Shown: piece by piece, positions 1 to 8,794 of the stretch
How positions within the stretch are numbered: the first letter of the stretch is position 1
Layout of the letters: every line of letters starts with the position of its first letter
From: an uncultured Saprospiraceae bacterium
GTDB lineage: Bacteria > Bacteroidota > Bacteroidia > Chitinophagales > Saprospiraceae
Length of the DNA: 64,000 nt
Direction: 5' to 3'
Assembly: GCA_938016265.1 (NCBI GenBank)
Contig: CALLWB010000079.1
Location: 25,837-89,836, forward strand
The notes under the pieces: model-generated
The model's database searches: none
What the model saw: the letters and a program-made list of their open reading frames with translations, nothing else
Told to the model about the DNA's origin: nothing
Position numbers and translations under genes: made by a program

Positions 1-2
1 CA

Positions 3-3000
3 GGTGCTGGACTATCTGCAGCTACCAATGGGGGAGTAAATATGATAAAAAGTACAGACAACGGAGCAACCTGGACTTATATAGACTTAAGTTCTGCTAA
101 TCCCAATATTGCCTCAGGCGAGGGAATGGGGGGGATAATGGACGTCCACTTTTTCGATCAAAATAATGGGTATGTGATTGGTATGGATGAAGAAATCTAT
201 ACCACAACAGTTACCTCCGCAACGTATCATGGAAAAATAATGAAAACCACTGATGGCGGTTCTACTTGGTCCGAAGTGATCACCGTACCTCATTTAGGCA
301 CCTATTTTTGGAAAATTGTTTTTCCTTCTCCAAACATTGGGTATGCCTCTTTACAGAATAACAACTCCGGATATCCAAACATACGATTTTACAAGACGAT
401 AGATGGAGGAGACAATTGGACGGAGCAAATCATCCCGGTAAATGGTGCGTTTGTGCAAGGGATTGGTTTTGTAGATGAGACGACTGGCTGGATAAGTGGG
501 AGTGGGAACGCCTCCATTGATATGTTTGAAATTAACTATTCTAGTCCAACGGCGACGACTTTTACTTATAGTAACATTTCGCAGGCAGGAAGGGAGCGAT
601 TGAACAAATATCGATTTATCACAGACTCAAATGGAAGTACCATCGGCTATACTGCCGGCTCCAGAATACACGTTTTCAAAGAACCAGAACCAGAATTGGG
701 GAACACTCCCTGCGAAGCAATCAGTGTAGCCGTTGGGGCATCCGTTGCCGGATCGATTACTACAGAATTAACGCAAAGTGGGGGAGTGCCCGCACCCAAC
801 TTTTTCTCCAATACCGGGTCTGCCAATTCTTCTATTTGGAACACGGGTAATGTGTGTGAAGATCGATGGTATAGGGTAGAAGCCCCCGCCTCAGGAGGGG
901 TGCGCGCGGAATTTATCTGGACAGGAACAGGGTCAGCAGATTTAGCAGTTGCTGCTTATACTGGAGACTGTTCTACTAATAGCCCAACAGGTTTTACGTT
1001 ACTAGGAGCAGACGATGGAGCTAACTTACCAGAGCTATCCGTAAGCTGCCAGAATCCAGGAGATTCTATTTATTTCAGAGTATGGGATTTTGGCTGCAAT
1101 GATGTGTCCAGCTTCTCCATCACCTTTACGGATGTAGGCAATGAAGTGATTGGCGATGAAGCTTACACTGCGGTGAATCTTCCAGTAAATCTTCCCACGT
1201 TGCCGCCTAGCTCTTTTCAATATGGAGAAGTGACCGGGGATTATTTCGAAACAAAAACAAACAATATTTTCCCTAGTTGTGGAACCTACAACTATCAAAA
1301 TGGTTGCGAAGATATTTGGTATAAAATAGCCATCCCCGCTACCGCTCCAATTATGATAGAAGCCAACCGAACGGATGCCGCACTTTGGATGGGACTAGCC
1401 TTGTACAATACCGATTGTCCAACCGCCACTTCCCAGGAGTTAATGTGTGTAGGGCAGGATATCACACCAACTATGACTTACAATGGAACAGCAGGAGAAA
1501 ATGTATATCTTCGAGTATGGGATTATGATTGCAACAACACCATGACATTCGACATCCGTGCCTATATTGATTCCAATATCTCCAACCCCACTTGTACGAC
1601 CAATACTTCTGGTAATGGAGATGAGCCTTGCGACGCTCCATGCCTTCCTATAGATGGAAGTTCTCGTACAGGAGTTATAAATACTTCCTTTTCCCAGACT
1701 GGGAGTGGTATTCCTGATCCTACCTTATTCTCAAATACCGGATCTTTAGAGTCTTTAATTTGGAATACCTCCAATACTTGTGAGGATATCTGGTATCAAG
1801 TACCTATTGGCCCAAGTGGAGGATTTCGGGCAAACTTCACTAGTCTTAGTGGCAGTTCGGATTTAGTGGTGGCTGCTTATTCAGGTACCTGTTCCGGTTT
1901 AACTCCAGTTGATTTTGAACAGTTAGGAGCGGATGATGGGGCCAGTGTCCCGGTTATTTCAGTTTCTTGTCAAAACGAAGGCGATATTGTTTATCTGCGA
2001 ATATCAGAATTCAATTGTAATACAGATGCCACCTTTCAGGTGTCTCTTCAGGATATTTTTTCTGATGTGCCAGCGGGAGACGAACCAATTAGCGCCATTG
2101 CCCTTACTGTAGATGATCCGCTTTTTCCTGCCTCCCTAACGCTAAACTATACAGAAACAAAAGGAATCCCATTCCCGACAGGGTGTACCAACGGAGCTGC
2201 AGATTTTGATTACACGAATGGCTGTGAAGATATTTGGTTTGAGGTGACGGTACCAACGACAGATTATTTCATATTCGAAGTAGATTTTGCGAATAGTGGG
2301 TCTATTGATCCGAATATGGCGATTTATAATGATAATTGTCCTGGGGAAGTTGCTCAACTTACATGTGATGACAATGGAGGGAATAACAGTAATCCTGAGA
2401 TCCAATACTTTGCTAATGCTGGCGATCGAATTTATATTCGTGTATGGGATTCAAATTGTGATTTGCCGAGTGCGATGTTTTTTGATATACGGGTGTATAC
2501 GCTGGTAATACCTTACGATTTGCCGGTTTGTTCGACAATGGAATTGGTCTTTGATATTGCAACTCCTTTAAGTTTGATTGAAGCGACCCAAACTAATTCA
2601 GCCTTGTCTTTTCCTAGTATTCCAGACCCTGCGGGATGTTCAAATTATGTATCTAATAGCTGGGATAATGCGGCACCAGCTGATCGAGAAGACATATGGG
2701 TGAAAGTAGAAGTCCCTGCTTCGGGAGTTTTTGAGGTGAGTGCGACTTCCACCGGAGGCGCTGGAGATGTGGAGCTAGCCGTCTATGAAACCGCAGATGG
2801 GAATTGTGGAACACCGACTGGCCTCGTAGCTTGTGATGGGGATGCGCTAGCAGGCGACAATACAAGTATAGTGGTAGGTTGCAGAACACCCGGGGAAATT
2901 ATGTACGTGCGTGTTTGGGAGAAAGAAACAGATACGGATGTTTTGCCTAGTATTTTTGTTACTGAAATCATCAATAGTGGAGATGAAGTTTCCAATTCAG

Positions 3001-4010
3001 AACCGATTGCAGTAGGGCAAACACTTCCTGTCGATCTGTCTATGCTTACTCATTCCTGGGGGCCGATTCCTTCTTGTGGAAATCATCAAGGGGCAAGTGG
3101 CTGCGAAGATAAATGGTTTAGTACCACAGTGGACGGTACCGGAGGGTTTATTGCAGGAATTATAAATGAGACCACAGACAAAGGAATTGCCGTTTATGCT
3201 GGTACTTGCTATGACAATTTGGTGGAAATAGGCTGTTCTGATGGCACTGGTGCCTCCTTGTTGATTTCCGGGAGAACTCAAGGGGAAATTCTATATATAA
3301 GAACATGGGACGAACAGTGTGACTTGTCGGATACCTATAGTATTGAACTTTCATCACGTGGGGTGCTCCTTAGTCCAATAGCTTGGTTGCAGGGGCCTTA
3401 CTTGCTTGGTGCAACTACGATGACTAAGGATCTAGAGACCAACAGTTATCTTCCACTTATCCAACCATATACCGTTTTGGGTTGGCATTCAGGAAATGAA
3501 TCAACTACTACAGCTGTACTTGCCAATTATCCTGTCGTAGACTGGGTGCTTTTGGAGTTAAGAAATGCTTTAGATAATACGCAGGTACTAGAAACAAAGG
3601 CAGGTCTACTTATGGAGAATGGCGTGATAACAGATGTAGATGGAGTTTCTTCTGTGCCATTTTCACAACCAGACGGATCTTATTATGTTGTGGTTCGTCA
3701 TCGAAACCATTTGGGAATTATGACGCAAAGCCCTGTAAATTTATTGACGGCTACACCGACTACTATTGACTTTGGGACGGTAGCGCTTCATGGCAATTCT
3801 CCATCGGGGCTTGTTAATGGCAATCAGGTGTTATGGATGGGGGATGCAACGAGCAGTGGTACAGTGGATGCAGCTGACAGAAGTGAGGTATGGAATGACA
3901 GAAATCAGACAGGGTACATCTCTAGTGATACGAATTTAGATGGAACTAGCAATGCTTCAGATCGTAGTGATGTTTGGAACAATCGGAATAAGACACAACA
4001 ATTGCCATAA
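3..4010 (+). CDS. Large secreted repeat protein, 5'-truncated, dockerin-like C-terminus
   Basis: The frame is open from the first bases of the window, so the gene begins upstream and the Met at 42 is internal. The first ~190 residues look like BNR/Ycf48-type propeller blades (STDNGATW, KTTDGGSTW, KTIDGGDNW). Next come six tandem modules of about 150 residues, each with a Cys-Glu-Asp-x-Trp (CEDIWY/CEDKWF) core and ending in a Y-x-R-V-W-D/E strand; they resemble pre-peptidase C-terminal (PPC-like) beta sandwiches. A domain at about 3370-3770, with WLQGPYL, VDWVLLELR and YYVVVRHRNHLG, is of a type I know from large Bacteroidota exoproteins. The last ~55 residues hold two Asp/Asn-rich repeats (DATSSGTVDAADRSEVWNDR; DTNLDGTSNASDRSDVWNNR) resembling dockerin calcium loops. 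No standard T9SS tail is visible. It is presumably a surface or secreted adhesive protein; the exact function is unknown. Confidence 0.85.
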   Translation, partial: GAGLSAATNGGVNMIKSTDNGATWTYIDLSSANPNIASGEGMGGIMDVHFFDQNNGYVIGMDEEIYTTTVTSATYHGKIMKTTDGGSTWSEVITVPHLGTYFWKIVFPSPNIGYASLQNNNSGYPNIRFYKTIDGGDNWTEQIIPVNGAFVQGIGFVDETTGWISGSGNASIDMFEINYSSPTATTFTYSNISQAGRERLNKYRFITDSNGSTIGYTAGSRIHVFKEPEPELGNTPCEAISVAVGASVAGSITTELTQSGGVPAPNFFSNTGSANSSIWNTGNVCEDRWYRVEAPASGGVRAEFIWTGTGSADLAVAAYTGDCSTNSPTGFTLLGADDGANLPELSVSCQNPGDSIYFRVWDFGCNDVSSFSITFTDVGNEVIGDEAYTAVNLPVNLPTLPPSSFQYGEVTGDYFETKTNNIFPSCGTYNYQNGCEDIWYKIAIPATAPIMIEANRTDAALWMGLALYNTDCPTATSQELMCVGQDITPTMTYNGTAGENVYLRVWDYDCNNTMTFDIRAYIDSNISNPTCTTNTSGNGDEPCDAPCLPIDGSSRTGVINTSFSQTGSGIPDPTLFSNTGSLESLIWNTSNTCEDIWYQVPIGPSGGFRANFTSLSGSSDLVVAAYSGTCSGLTPVDFEQLGADDGASVPVISVSCQNEGDIVYLRISEFNCNTDATFQVSLQDIFSDVPAGDEPISAIALTVDDPLFPASLTLNYTETKGIPFPTGCTNGAADFDYTNGCEDIWFEVTVPTTDYFIFEVDFANSGSIDPNMAIYNDNCPGEVAQLTCDDNGGNNSNPEIQYFANAGDRIYIRVWDSNCDLPSAMFFDIRVYTLVIPYDLPVCSTMELVFDIATPLSLIEATQTNSALSFPSIPDPAGCSNYVSNSWDNAAPADREDIWVKVEVPASGVFEVSATSTGGAGDVELAVYETADGNCGTPTGLVACDGDALAGDNTSIVVGCRTPGEIMYVRVWEKETDTDVLPSIFVTEIINSGDEVSNSEPIAVGQTLPVDLSMLTHSWGPIPSCGNHQGASGCEDKWFSTTVDGTGGFIAGIINETTDKGIAVYAGTCYDNLVEIGCSDGTGASLLISGRTQGEILYIRTWDEQCDLSDTYSIELSSRGVLLSPIAWLQGPYLLGATTMTKDLETNSYLPLIQPYTVLGWHSGNESTTTAVLANYPVVDWVLLELRNALDNTQVLETKAGLLMENGVITDVDGVSSVPFSQPDGSYYVVVRHRNHLGIMTQSPVNLLTATPTTIDFGTVALHGNSPSGLVNGNQVLWMGDATSSGTVDAADRSEVWNDRNQTGYISSDTNLDGTSNASDRSDVWNNRNKTQQLP

Positions 4011-4090
4011 AACGTCTGATTCAATAATGAATCAATTAGCAACGTCGGACAATAGGTATAAGTGTTTTAAAAGTATGTATTTTACTGTTG

Positions 4091-4114
4091 CAAACCACAT
4101 GGATATGTGGTTTG
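4091..4114. promoter_or_regulatory. Perfect palindrome upstream of response regulator (site P1)
   Basis: Two 10-base arms, CAAACCACAT and ATGTGGTTTG, are separated by GGAT. The right arm ends in TTTG, which is spaced 17 bases from TATATTTT (4132-4139). That resembles a Bacteroidota -33/-7 promoter for the response regulator at 4159. A regulator bound here would cover the -33 element, which suggests autoregulation. Two close relatives of this site lie at 8238 and 8566. Confidence 0.55.
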
Positions 4115-4158
4115 ATATGCGCATTAATTGTTATATTTTTACACCTAAATAAACAATT

Positions 4159-4794
4159 ATGGAAACCATTAATATCGGGATAGTAGAAGATGACTTAGTT
4201 GTAAAAGAAAGTTTGGAAACTTATCTAGGGGCGAACAAAGGATTTAATGTAAAGTATGTAGCGGGCAGTGTGGAAGATTTCCTCGATTACTTATCGAAAG
4301 AAAGAAACCCAGAGGTGGATATCATATTGTTGGATATCGGTCTGCCAGGGATAAGTGGGCTAGAAGGGATTCGCCCAATCAAGCAGAAAATACCTGATGT
4401 TGATATTATTATGTTGACGACTTTTGAGGAAGAAGAGAAGATTTTTAAGGCGTTGTGTGCAGGGGCGGTTTCCTATCTTACCAAACGGACCTCCTTGTCC
4501 AAAATTCAGGAAGCAATTATCACTATCTCCAGAGGTGGGAGCTACATGTCTCCCTCCATTGCGAGAAAAGTGGTAGAATATTTTTCTCCCAAACAAAAAA
4601 AAGAATCAAAGTTGACCTCTCGCCAGCAACAAATTGTACAGGGAATAGTAGATGGGATGAGCTACAAAATGATCGCCGACCACTACATGATCTCCATCGA
4701 CACCGTAAGAGACCACATCAAAAAAATATACAGAGTACTACAAGTTAATAGTAAAAGTGAATTGATACGTAAGTCCATTGAGGGTCAAATATAA
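4159..4794 (+). CDS. NarL/FixJ-family response regulator
   Basis: This is a two-component response regulator of 211 residues, the normal family length. The receiver domain (about 5-120) has the acidic pocket E10-D11-D12, phospho-acceptor D59 in LLDIGLPG, the conserved Thr in MLTTF and the Lys in LTKR. The C-terminal LuxR/NarL helix-turn-helix (about 147-207) reads LTSRQQQIVQGIVDGMSYKM, followed by the recognition helix region IDTVRDHIKKIY. The ATG follows a TATATTTT promoter-like element and a palindrome at 4091. The histidine kinase of the HisKA_3 type that normally pairs with this class follows 140 bases downstream, so the two are almost certainly cognate. The target genes are unknown; the nearby palindromes are candidate operators. 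Confidence 0.95.
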   Translation: METINIGIVEDDLVVKESLETYLGANKGFNVKYVAGSVEDFLDYLSKERNPEVDIILLDIGLPGISGLEGIRPIKQKIPDVDIIMLTTFEEEEKIFKALCAGAVSYLTKRTSLSKIQEAIITISRGGSYMSPSIARKVVEYFSPKQKKESKLTSRQQQIVQGIVDGMSYKMIADHYMISIDTVRDHIKKIYRVLQVNSKSELIRKSIEGQI

Positions 4795-4936
4795 AGACGG
4801 CATTCAACTATTGAGCAATGTTTTTTGTTTTGATAATGTGATGTTTAAGCAAAAAAACAAGACTTGAATGGGATGGTTTATATGATTTTGTTGCTATCTT
4901 TATAGAGAATTATTCCAAACGAAATTAAAAAGCCAA

Positions 4937-7900
4937 TTGATTCCTCCTAAGTCAAATCTCCTGCTTTTGTGGGTGCTATGCTTTGTAGTATATACTTATG
5001 TACCTTTGAAAGGACAATCTAATCCTTTCAATATTGAATTTCCGTTTGGTGATAGGTATGCATCTGCTATCAAACAAGACGCTGCTGGCTATTTGTGGGT
5101 GAAAGAAGGTAGTGATGTATTTCGCTATGATGGACACAATTCCCACTATTTGTCGTTAGGGGAAATATTCGATACTCCTAATTTTAAGTTTGAAACGGCT
5201 CGTGATTTGTTCTTTATAGGCAGCAATCTTGTTGTCGCACACGAACGTAAGCTACATCTAGTAGATATCTATGCTAAATCTTATGAAACTATCTGGGAAA
5301 TTCCTGACTCTTTAGGGTTTAACTTTTTGATGCAGGCAGACGATAAATCCATCTGGATTTTTACTTCAGGAAACAACAGGAAGTATCGCCCCGTCTACAA
5401 AATTACCCCTAACAACGAAATAGTCTACCAGTTTGATTTGTACAAAGCAATGGGCGATTTGTCCATCGACCATCTCATTGAATTTAGAGAACGAGATAAT
5501 CATTTTTATTATCATGGAAAATTTGCCGACCTGAGAATAATAGACCGCAAAGGAAACCAAGTCCAATTGCAAGTTCCAGATTATCAAAAATTCAAAAATG
5601 ACTCGAAGTGCGGAACGTTTAAGTTGGATAACAAAAACAACCTCTGGCGGCTGGATTCGAACACCCTTGAATTGTTTAATGAACAAACTCGTGAGTTTGA
5701 ACTCCATCCTTTGACAGGAAAACTGCGCAACTCAGGATACTGCAGGAAAAAGTCAACAATAAAAAACTGGTTTACCACTCAAATCTATATAGATAGTAAA
5801 GGTAGAGTTTGGATTGGCCGAGAAGATTCCTTCCTCTACTGTTATGATCCTTCGGATGGTCAGTTTTACAACCTTAGAAAACCGATTGTTGATATACTTA
5901 GATATGGGGGTTCCCAGTTAAGTTTAGTTACGGAGGATAGTTATGGGAATATTTGGGTTACCAACCAAGGAGGCGTAGCGAAAGTTTCCGATAAGAAAAA
6001 CCTGTTTAAACATTATGCTGGAAACACCAATGACCCCAATCACCAAATTTACAATCAGAAAGGCAAAGTTGGTGCTTCGGTCGACAAAATGCTCAATTTT
6101 TTCGGTGACCGTGGAAAAATAAAAGCAAGCATCGGTCAATTGCAAGAAAATAATAAGGGAGATATAATTTTTGGTGATTCCAGACTGACCTACAAAATCG
6201 ATAAAGAAACAGAAAAGCTGGAGGTTTTGCCACTATTCACGCCTAAGGAAAAGATCACACTTTTCATTTCTCCTGGGATAAACTTCCTTGCAACCTGGAG
6301 GTCTTATTATGAATTGAACGAAGACTATTCTATAAAAAGAAAACTACCTCAATTCGTGAAATACTGCCGATTTTTCCAACAAAAAAATGGAGATATTTGG
6401 ATATATGGCACTCTAAACGATGAAGGGCAATCGTTTTTCTCAAAATTGGAACCAAGCACTTTCGAATTTAAGGAAAATTCTCAAGAGAGAGACCGTTCAT
6501 TTGATTTTAAGAATAAGGGTATTCGTCATGTTCAAGAAGACGATAACGGATTTCTTTGGTTTTCCTATTGGGGTGGCATTAGTCGATATAGTCCAAAAGA
6601 AAATACGATTCTAAACAGCATAGATTCCATCGTGTTCGGCAATAAAAAAACTCGGATTCAGGTAGAAAAATTTGAACTAATAGGGGCGGATAGATTGATT
6701 TTTACCAATAGCGAATACATCGGGGAAATTGATCGATTTACTGGGGAAGTAATTTGGATTAAATCTATAAAAGAGCTTGGTATTAATAAGATTGTTGACT
6801 TTATCATTTACGGAGAACATGCATTTTGGATTTTTACCAGTCATGGCCTTGTATACTACGATAGGAAAGAAAATGAACGATTACTATTTTCCGAAATTGA
6901 TGGCTTGGATTGTAAATATATCGACACTAAAAAAATGCTAAGAGATGGCCGTATTGCAATGGGTACTAGCAATGGGCTATTTGTTTTTCACCCGGATTCT
7001 CTATTAGCAAGTACGTATAAAGATGAGCTACTTAAAAGAAACATCCCTCTTCACCTCCATGCATGGTCCTTTTTTGACGGGCATGCAGATACCATAATCA
7101 AACATCAGATCCTTGAAGACCACACCGCTCCAATTCAGCTAGATTACAATGATAAAATGTTGAATCTGGAGTTTGGACTAATGAATCTACAGTTTCCAGA
7201 CCGACACGAATATTCTTTCAAAATGGAAGGGTATGAGAAAAATTGGTCTACACTCACCAACCAAGCTTCTGTCCGATACACCGATCTCCCGTCTGGCAAC
7301 TACACCTTTAAGGTTCGGGGGACGTCTGGTAAAGGGGTTTGGAGTGAACAGGTACTCGAGGTGCCGATCCGCGTTGCTCAAGCATGGTTTAAAACCTGGT
7401 GGTTTACGCTTTGCTGGATAGGGGCCGTCTGTTTTTTGGTTTATGGCATTGCAAAGTATGACTTCCAACGAAAACTCGAAAAACGACTGGCCATTGAACA
7501 ATTGCGTACAAAAATATCCAGCGATCTGCATGACGATGTCGGTTCTATCCTCACCGGTCTCGCTATGCAAAGCGAAATCCTGGCCGTCTCTTCTAGTGAG
7601 GAAGATAAAATAAGACTTTCCAGGATCAATCATCTTTCCAGAAATGCCATGTCCACCATGCGTGATGCAGTTTGGGCAATGGATAACCGAAAAGACAATT
7701 GGCAAAGTCTAATCGATCGGATGCATGAGTTTGCGACCGAAATTTTGGAAACCAAAAACATCAGCTACTCGATCTCTCCTGAAAACCTTAATACCATGGA
7801 AGATCTCGATTCTGAAATAAGACAAAACCTTTACCTGATTTTCAAAGAAGCAATTACCAATGTCGTAAAACACTCTAGTGCTACAAATGTGAACATAAAA

Positions 7901-8083
7901 ATCGAAGGGCGAAAGGATAAATTTAGAATGGTCATTGCTGACAATGGCTATGTGAAATTTAAAGAAAAAAACGGCATAGCCGGCCTGGGATTATCCAATA
8001 TGAAGCTAAGAGCAATAAAGATTGACGCCGATTTTAAAATCGAAGAGAAAGATGGATTTACGATTTCGCTGACCAAAGCATAG
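4937..8083 (+). CDS. Propeller-sensor histidine kinase (HisKA_3/HATPase_c), Y_Y_Y domain
   Basis: This is a membrane sensor kinase of 1048 residues. A signal peptide (LLLLWVLCFVVYTYVPLKGQ) leads into a long periplasmic region with repeated propeller blades of the two-component-regulator type (for example GNIWVTNQGGVAKVS, GFLWFSYWGGISRYSP). A Y_Y_Y Ig-like domain follows at about 735-810 (YSFKMEGYEKNWSTL...YTDLPSGNYTFKVR), then one membrane segment at about 817-840. The dimerisation/phospho-acceptor helix has DLHDDVGS with H865. The ATPase domain contains an N-box (KEAITNVVKHSS) and a G-box (GIAGLGLSNM). The start is TTG at 4937: the frame is open back to a stop at 4883 with no ATG, and TTG places the signal peptide correctly. 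It probably phosphorylates the response regulator at 4159. The ligand is unknown; related hybrid sensors respond to glycans, but nothing here shows that. Confidence 0.93.
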   Translation: MIPPKSNLLLLWVLCFVVYTYVPLKGQSNPFNIEFPFGDRYASAIKQDAAGYLWVKEGSDVFRYDGHNSHYLSLGEIFDTPNFKFETARDLFFIGSNLVVAHERKLHLVDIYAKSYETIWEIPDSLGFNFLMQADDKSIWIFTSGNNRKYRPVYKITPNNEIVYQFDLYKAMGDLSIDHLIEFRERDNHFYYHGKFADLRIIDRKGNQVQLQVPDYQKFKNDSKCGTFKLDNKNNLWRLDSNTLELFNEQTREFELHPLTGKLRNSGYCRKKSTIKNWFTTQIYIDSKGRVWIGREDSFLYCYDPSDGQFYNLRKPIVDILRYGGSQLSLVTEDSYGNIWVTNQGGVAKVSDKKNLFKHYAGNTNDPNHQIYNQKGKVGASVDKMLNFFGDRGKIKASIGQLQENNKGDIIFGDSRLTYKIDKETEKLEVLPLFTPKEKITLFISPGINFLATWRSYYELNEDYSIKRKLPQFVKYCRFFQQKNGDIWIYGTLNDEGQSFFSKLEPSTFEFKENSQERDRSFDFKNKGIRHVQEDDNGFLWFSYWGGISRYSPKENTILNSIDSIVFGNKKTRIQVEKFELIGADRLIFTNSEYIGEIDRFTGEVIWIKSIKELGINKIVDFIIYGEHAFWIFTSHGLVYYDRKENERLLFSEIDGLDCKYIDTKKMLRDGRIAMGTSNGLFVFHPDSLLASTYKDELLKRNIPLHLHAWSFFDGHADTIIKHQILEDHTAPIQLDYNDKMLNLEFGLMNLQFPDRHEYSFKMEGYEKNWSTLTNQASVRYTDLPSGNYTFKVRGTSGKGVWSEQVLEVPIRVAQAWFKTWWFTLCWIGAVCFLVYGIAKYDFQRKLEKRLAIEQLRTKISSDLHDDVGSILTGLAMQSEILAVSSSEEDKIRLSRINHLSRNAMSTMRDAVWAMDNRKDNWQSLIDRMHEFATEILETKNISYSISPENLNTMEDLDSEIRQNLYLIFKEAITNVVKHSSATNVNIKIEGRKDKFRMVIADNGYVKFKEKNGIAGLGLSNMKLRAIKIDADFKIEEKDGFTISLTKA

Positions 8084-8237
8084 TTCGCAGACAACAGGAA
8101 ACTGATCAATCAGGAAGTCGTTTTTCAAGCAGATTTTCAGAAAATCAAAGGCTAAATGCAATCTCTGGCAGAAAAATGAAACTTTAAAGAAAAAATGTAA
8201 CTTTTTAGGTGTTGATAATCAGGGTTTTGTGCTTCGC

Positions 8238-8253
8238 CCACATCAACATGTGG
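8238..8253. promoter_or_regulatory. Palindrome P2
   Basis: Arms CCACAT and ATGTGG are separated by CAAC and followed by TTTTATG. Nineteen bases after GGTTTT lies TACATTTA (8277-8284), a one-mismatch match to the -7 consensus TAnnTTTG. This is the same geometry as at site P1 upstream of the response regulator. Confidence 0.5.
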
Positions 8254-8329
8254 TTTTATGAATAGCAACTTTCCTGTACATTTATATCGACAAAGCGGAT
8301 AACACCTGAAATAGGAAATATTCTAACTC

Positions 8330-8464
8330 ATGAACCGCTTTATTGAAAAACTAATTATTCTTGATTTGATGGGTGAAAGCACTTATCTACCTGACCGAAT
8401 AATGAAATCTGTTTTGGCTGTGCTTATCAGCGAAAACAACACAAAGGAGTCTGATGTTAAGTAA
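8330..8464 (+). CDS. Possible 44-residue small protein
   Basis: An ATG frame starts MNRFIEKLIILDLMGES and ends NTKESDVK. It is preceded by a promoter-like element at 8277 and palindrome P2. It ends four bases before a terminator hairpin, so it fills a complete small transcription unit. I recognise no family. It could instead be a non-coding RNA with a chance frame. The placement between the palindrome and the terminator is the main support. Confidence 0.35.
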   Translation: MNRFIEKLIILDLMGESTYLPDRIMKSVLAVLISENNTKESDVK

Positions 8465-8467
8465 TTG

Positions 8468-8522
8468 GGAGTTGCCTGGGGGGGATAACTTCATAAAAGC
8501 TTGCGGCGGGCTCCTTTTTTTT
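8468..8522 (+). terminator. Rho-independent terminator
   Basis: The arms GGAGTTGCC (8468-8476) and GGCGGGCTCC (8505-8514) pair with two G-U pairs and one bulge and are followed by a run of nine T. It lies directly after the 44-codon frame. Confidence 0.6.
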
Positions 8523-8565
8523 GTTAATAGAAAAAATAATTAATTAAAGTGTAATGGATGATCGA

Positions 8566-8581
8566 CCACATCAATATGTGG
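8566..8581. promoter_or_regulatory. Palindrome P3
   Basis: Arms CCACAT and ATGTGG are separated by CAAT and followed by TTTTAATG. Arms and trailing T-run are nearly identical to P2. A good -7 element at the expected distance is not visible, so its role as a promoter site is weaker than for P1 and P2. A 21-codon frame (8587-8652) begins just downstream and stops before the next terminator. Confidence 0.4.
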
Positions 8582-8656
8582 TTTTAATGTGTTTAAAAAA
8601 GTCGGATATTGCATATATAATAATGGAAATATTAAGATTAGGTATTTTGTAAGATT

Positions 8657-8706
8657 CCTCTTGGTTCTTCTTTTGGAGGAGAGAAGTTACCAAGGGGTTT
8701 TTTTAT
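8657..8706 (+). terminator. Rho-independent terminator
   Basis: Arms CCTCTTGGT (8657-8665) and ACCAAGGGG (8689-8697) have a further CTTCT/AGAAG inner stem, followed by eight T. It closes a transcript of little more than 100 bases starting near palindrome P3. Confidence 0.65.
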
Positions 8707-8735
8707 TTAGTGTTGTGAGCATAGTGGGAAAACAA

Positions 8736-8769
8736 AAACGCCCATCTCCCCGTAGGAAAATGGACGTTT
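8736..8769 (-). terminator. Terminator of the DUF4197 gene
   Basis: Read on the minus strand, AAACGTCCAT pairs with ATGGGCGTTT (one G-U pair) and is followed by TTTTGTTTT. The minus-strand reading replaces a mismatch with G-U, which sets the direction. It lies about 25 bases after the stop codon at 8795. Confidence 0.6.
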
Positions 8770-8794
8770 AAAGATGATTTAAAACTTCTTATTA

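Larger units (their letters stand above)
8084..8794. other. Intergenic region with two short terminated units
   Basis: This is 711 bases between the kinase and the convergent DUF4197 gene. It holds palindromes at 8238 and 8566, short reading frames at 8330 and 8587, a plus-strand terminator after each, and a minus-strand terminator for the DUF4197 gene. The 60-codon frame at 8589-8771 runs through two of the terminators and is probably not a gene. Confidence 0.6.

Noticed and set aside
7187..7705. 172-codon minus-strand frame inside the histidine kinase
   Set aside because: It runs antisense to the conserved Y_Y_Y and HisKA_3 coding sequence, which is clearly the real gene.
8589..8771. 60-codon plus-strand frame
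   Set aside because: It reads through a strong plus-strand terminator and the minus-strand terminator of the neighbouring gene, so it cannot be expressed as one unit.
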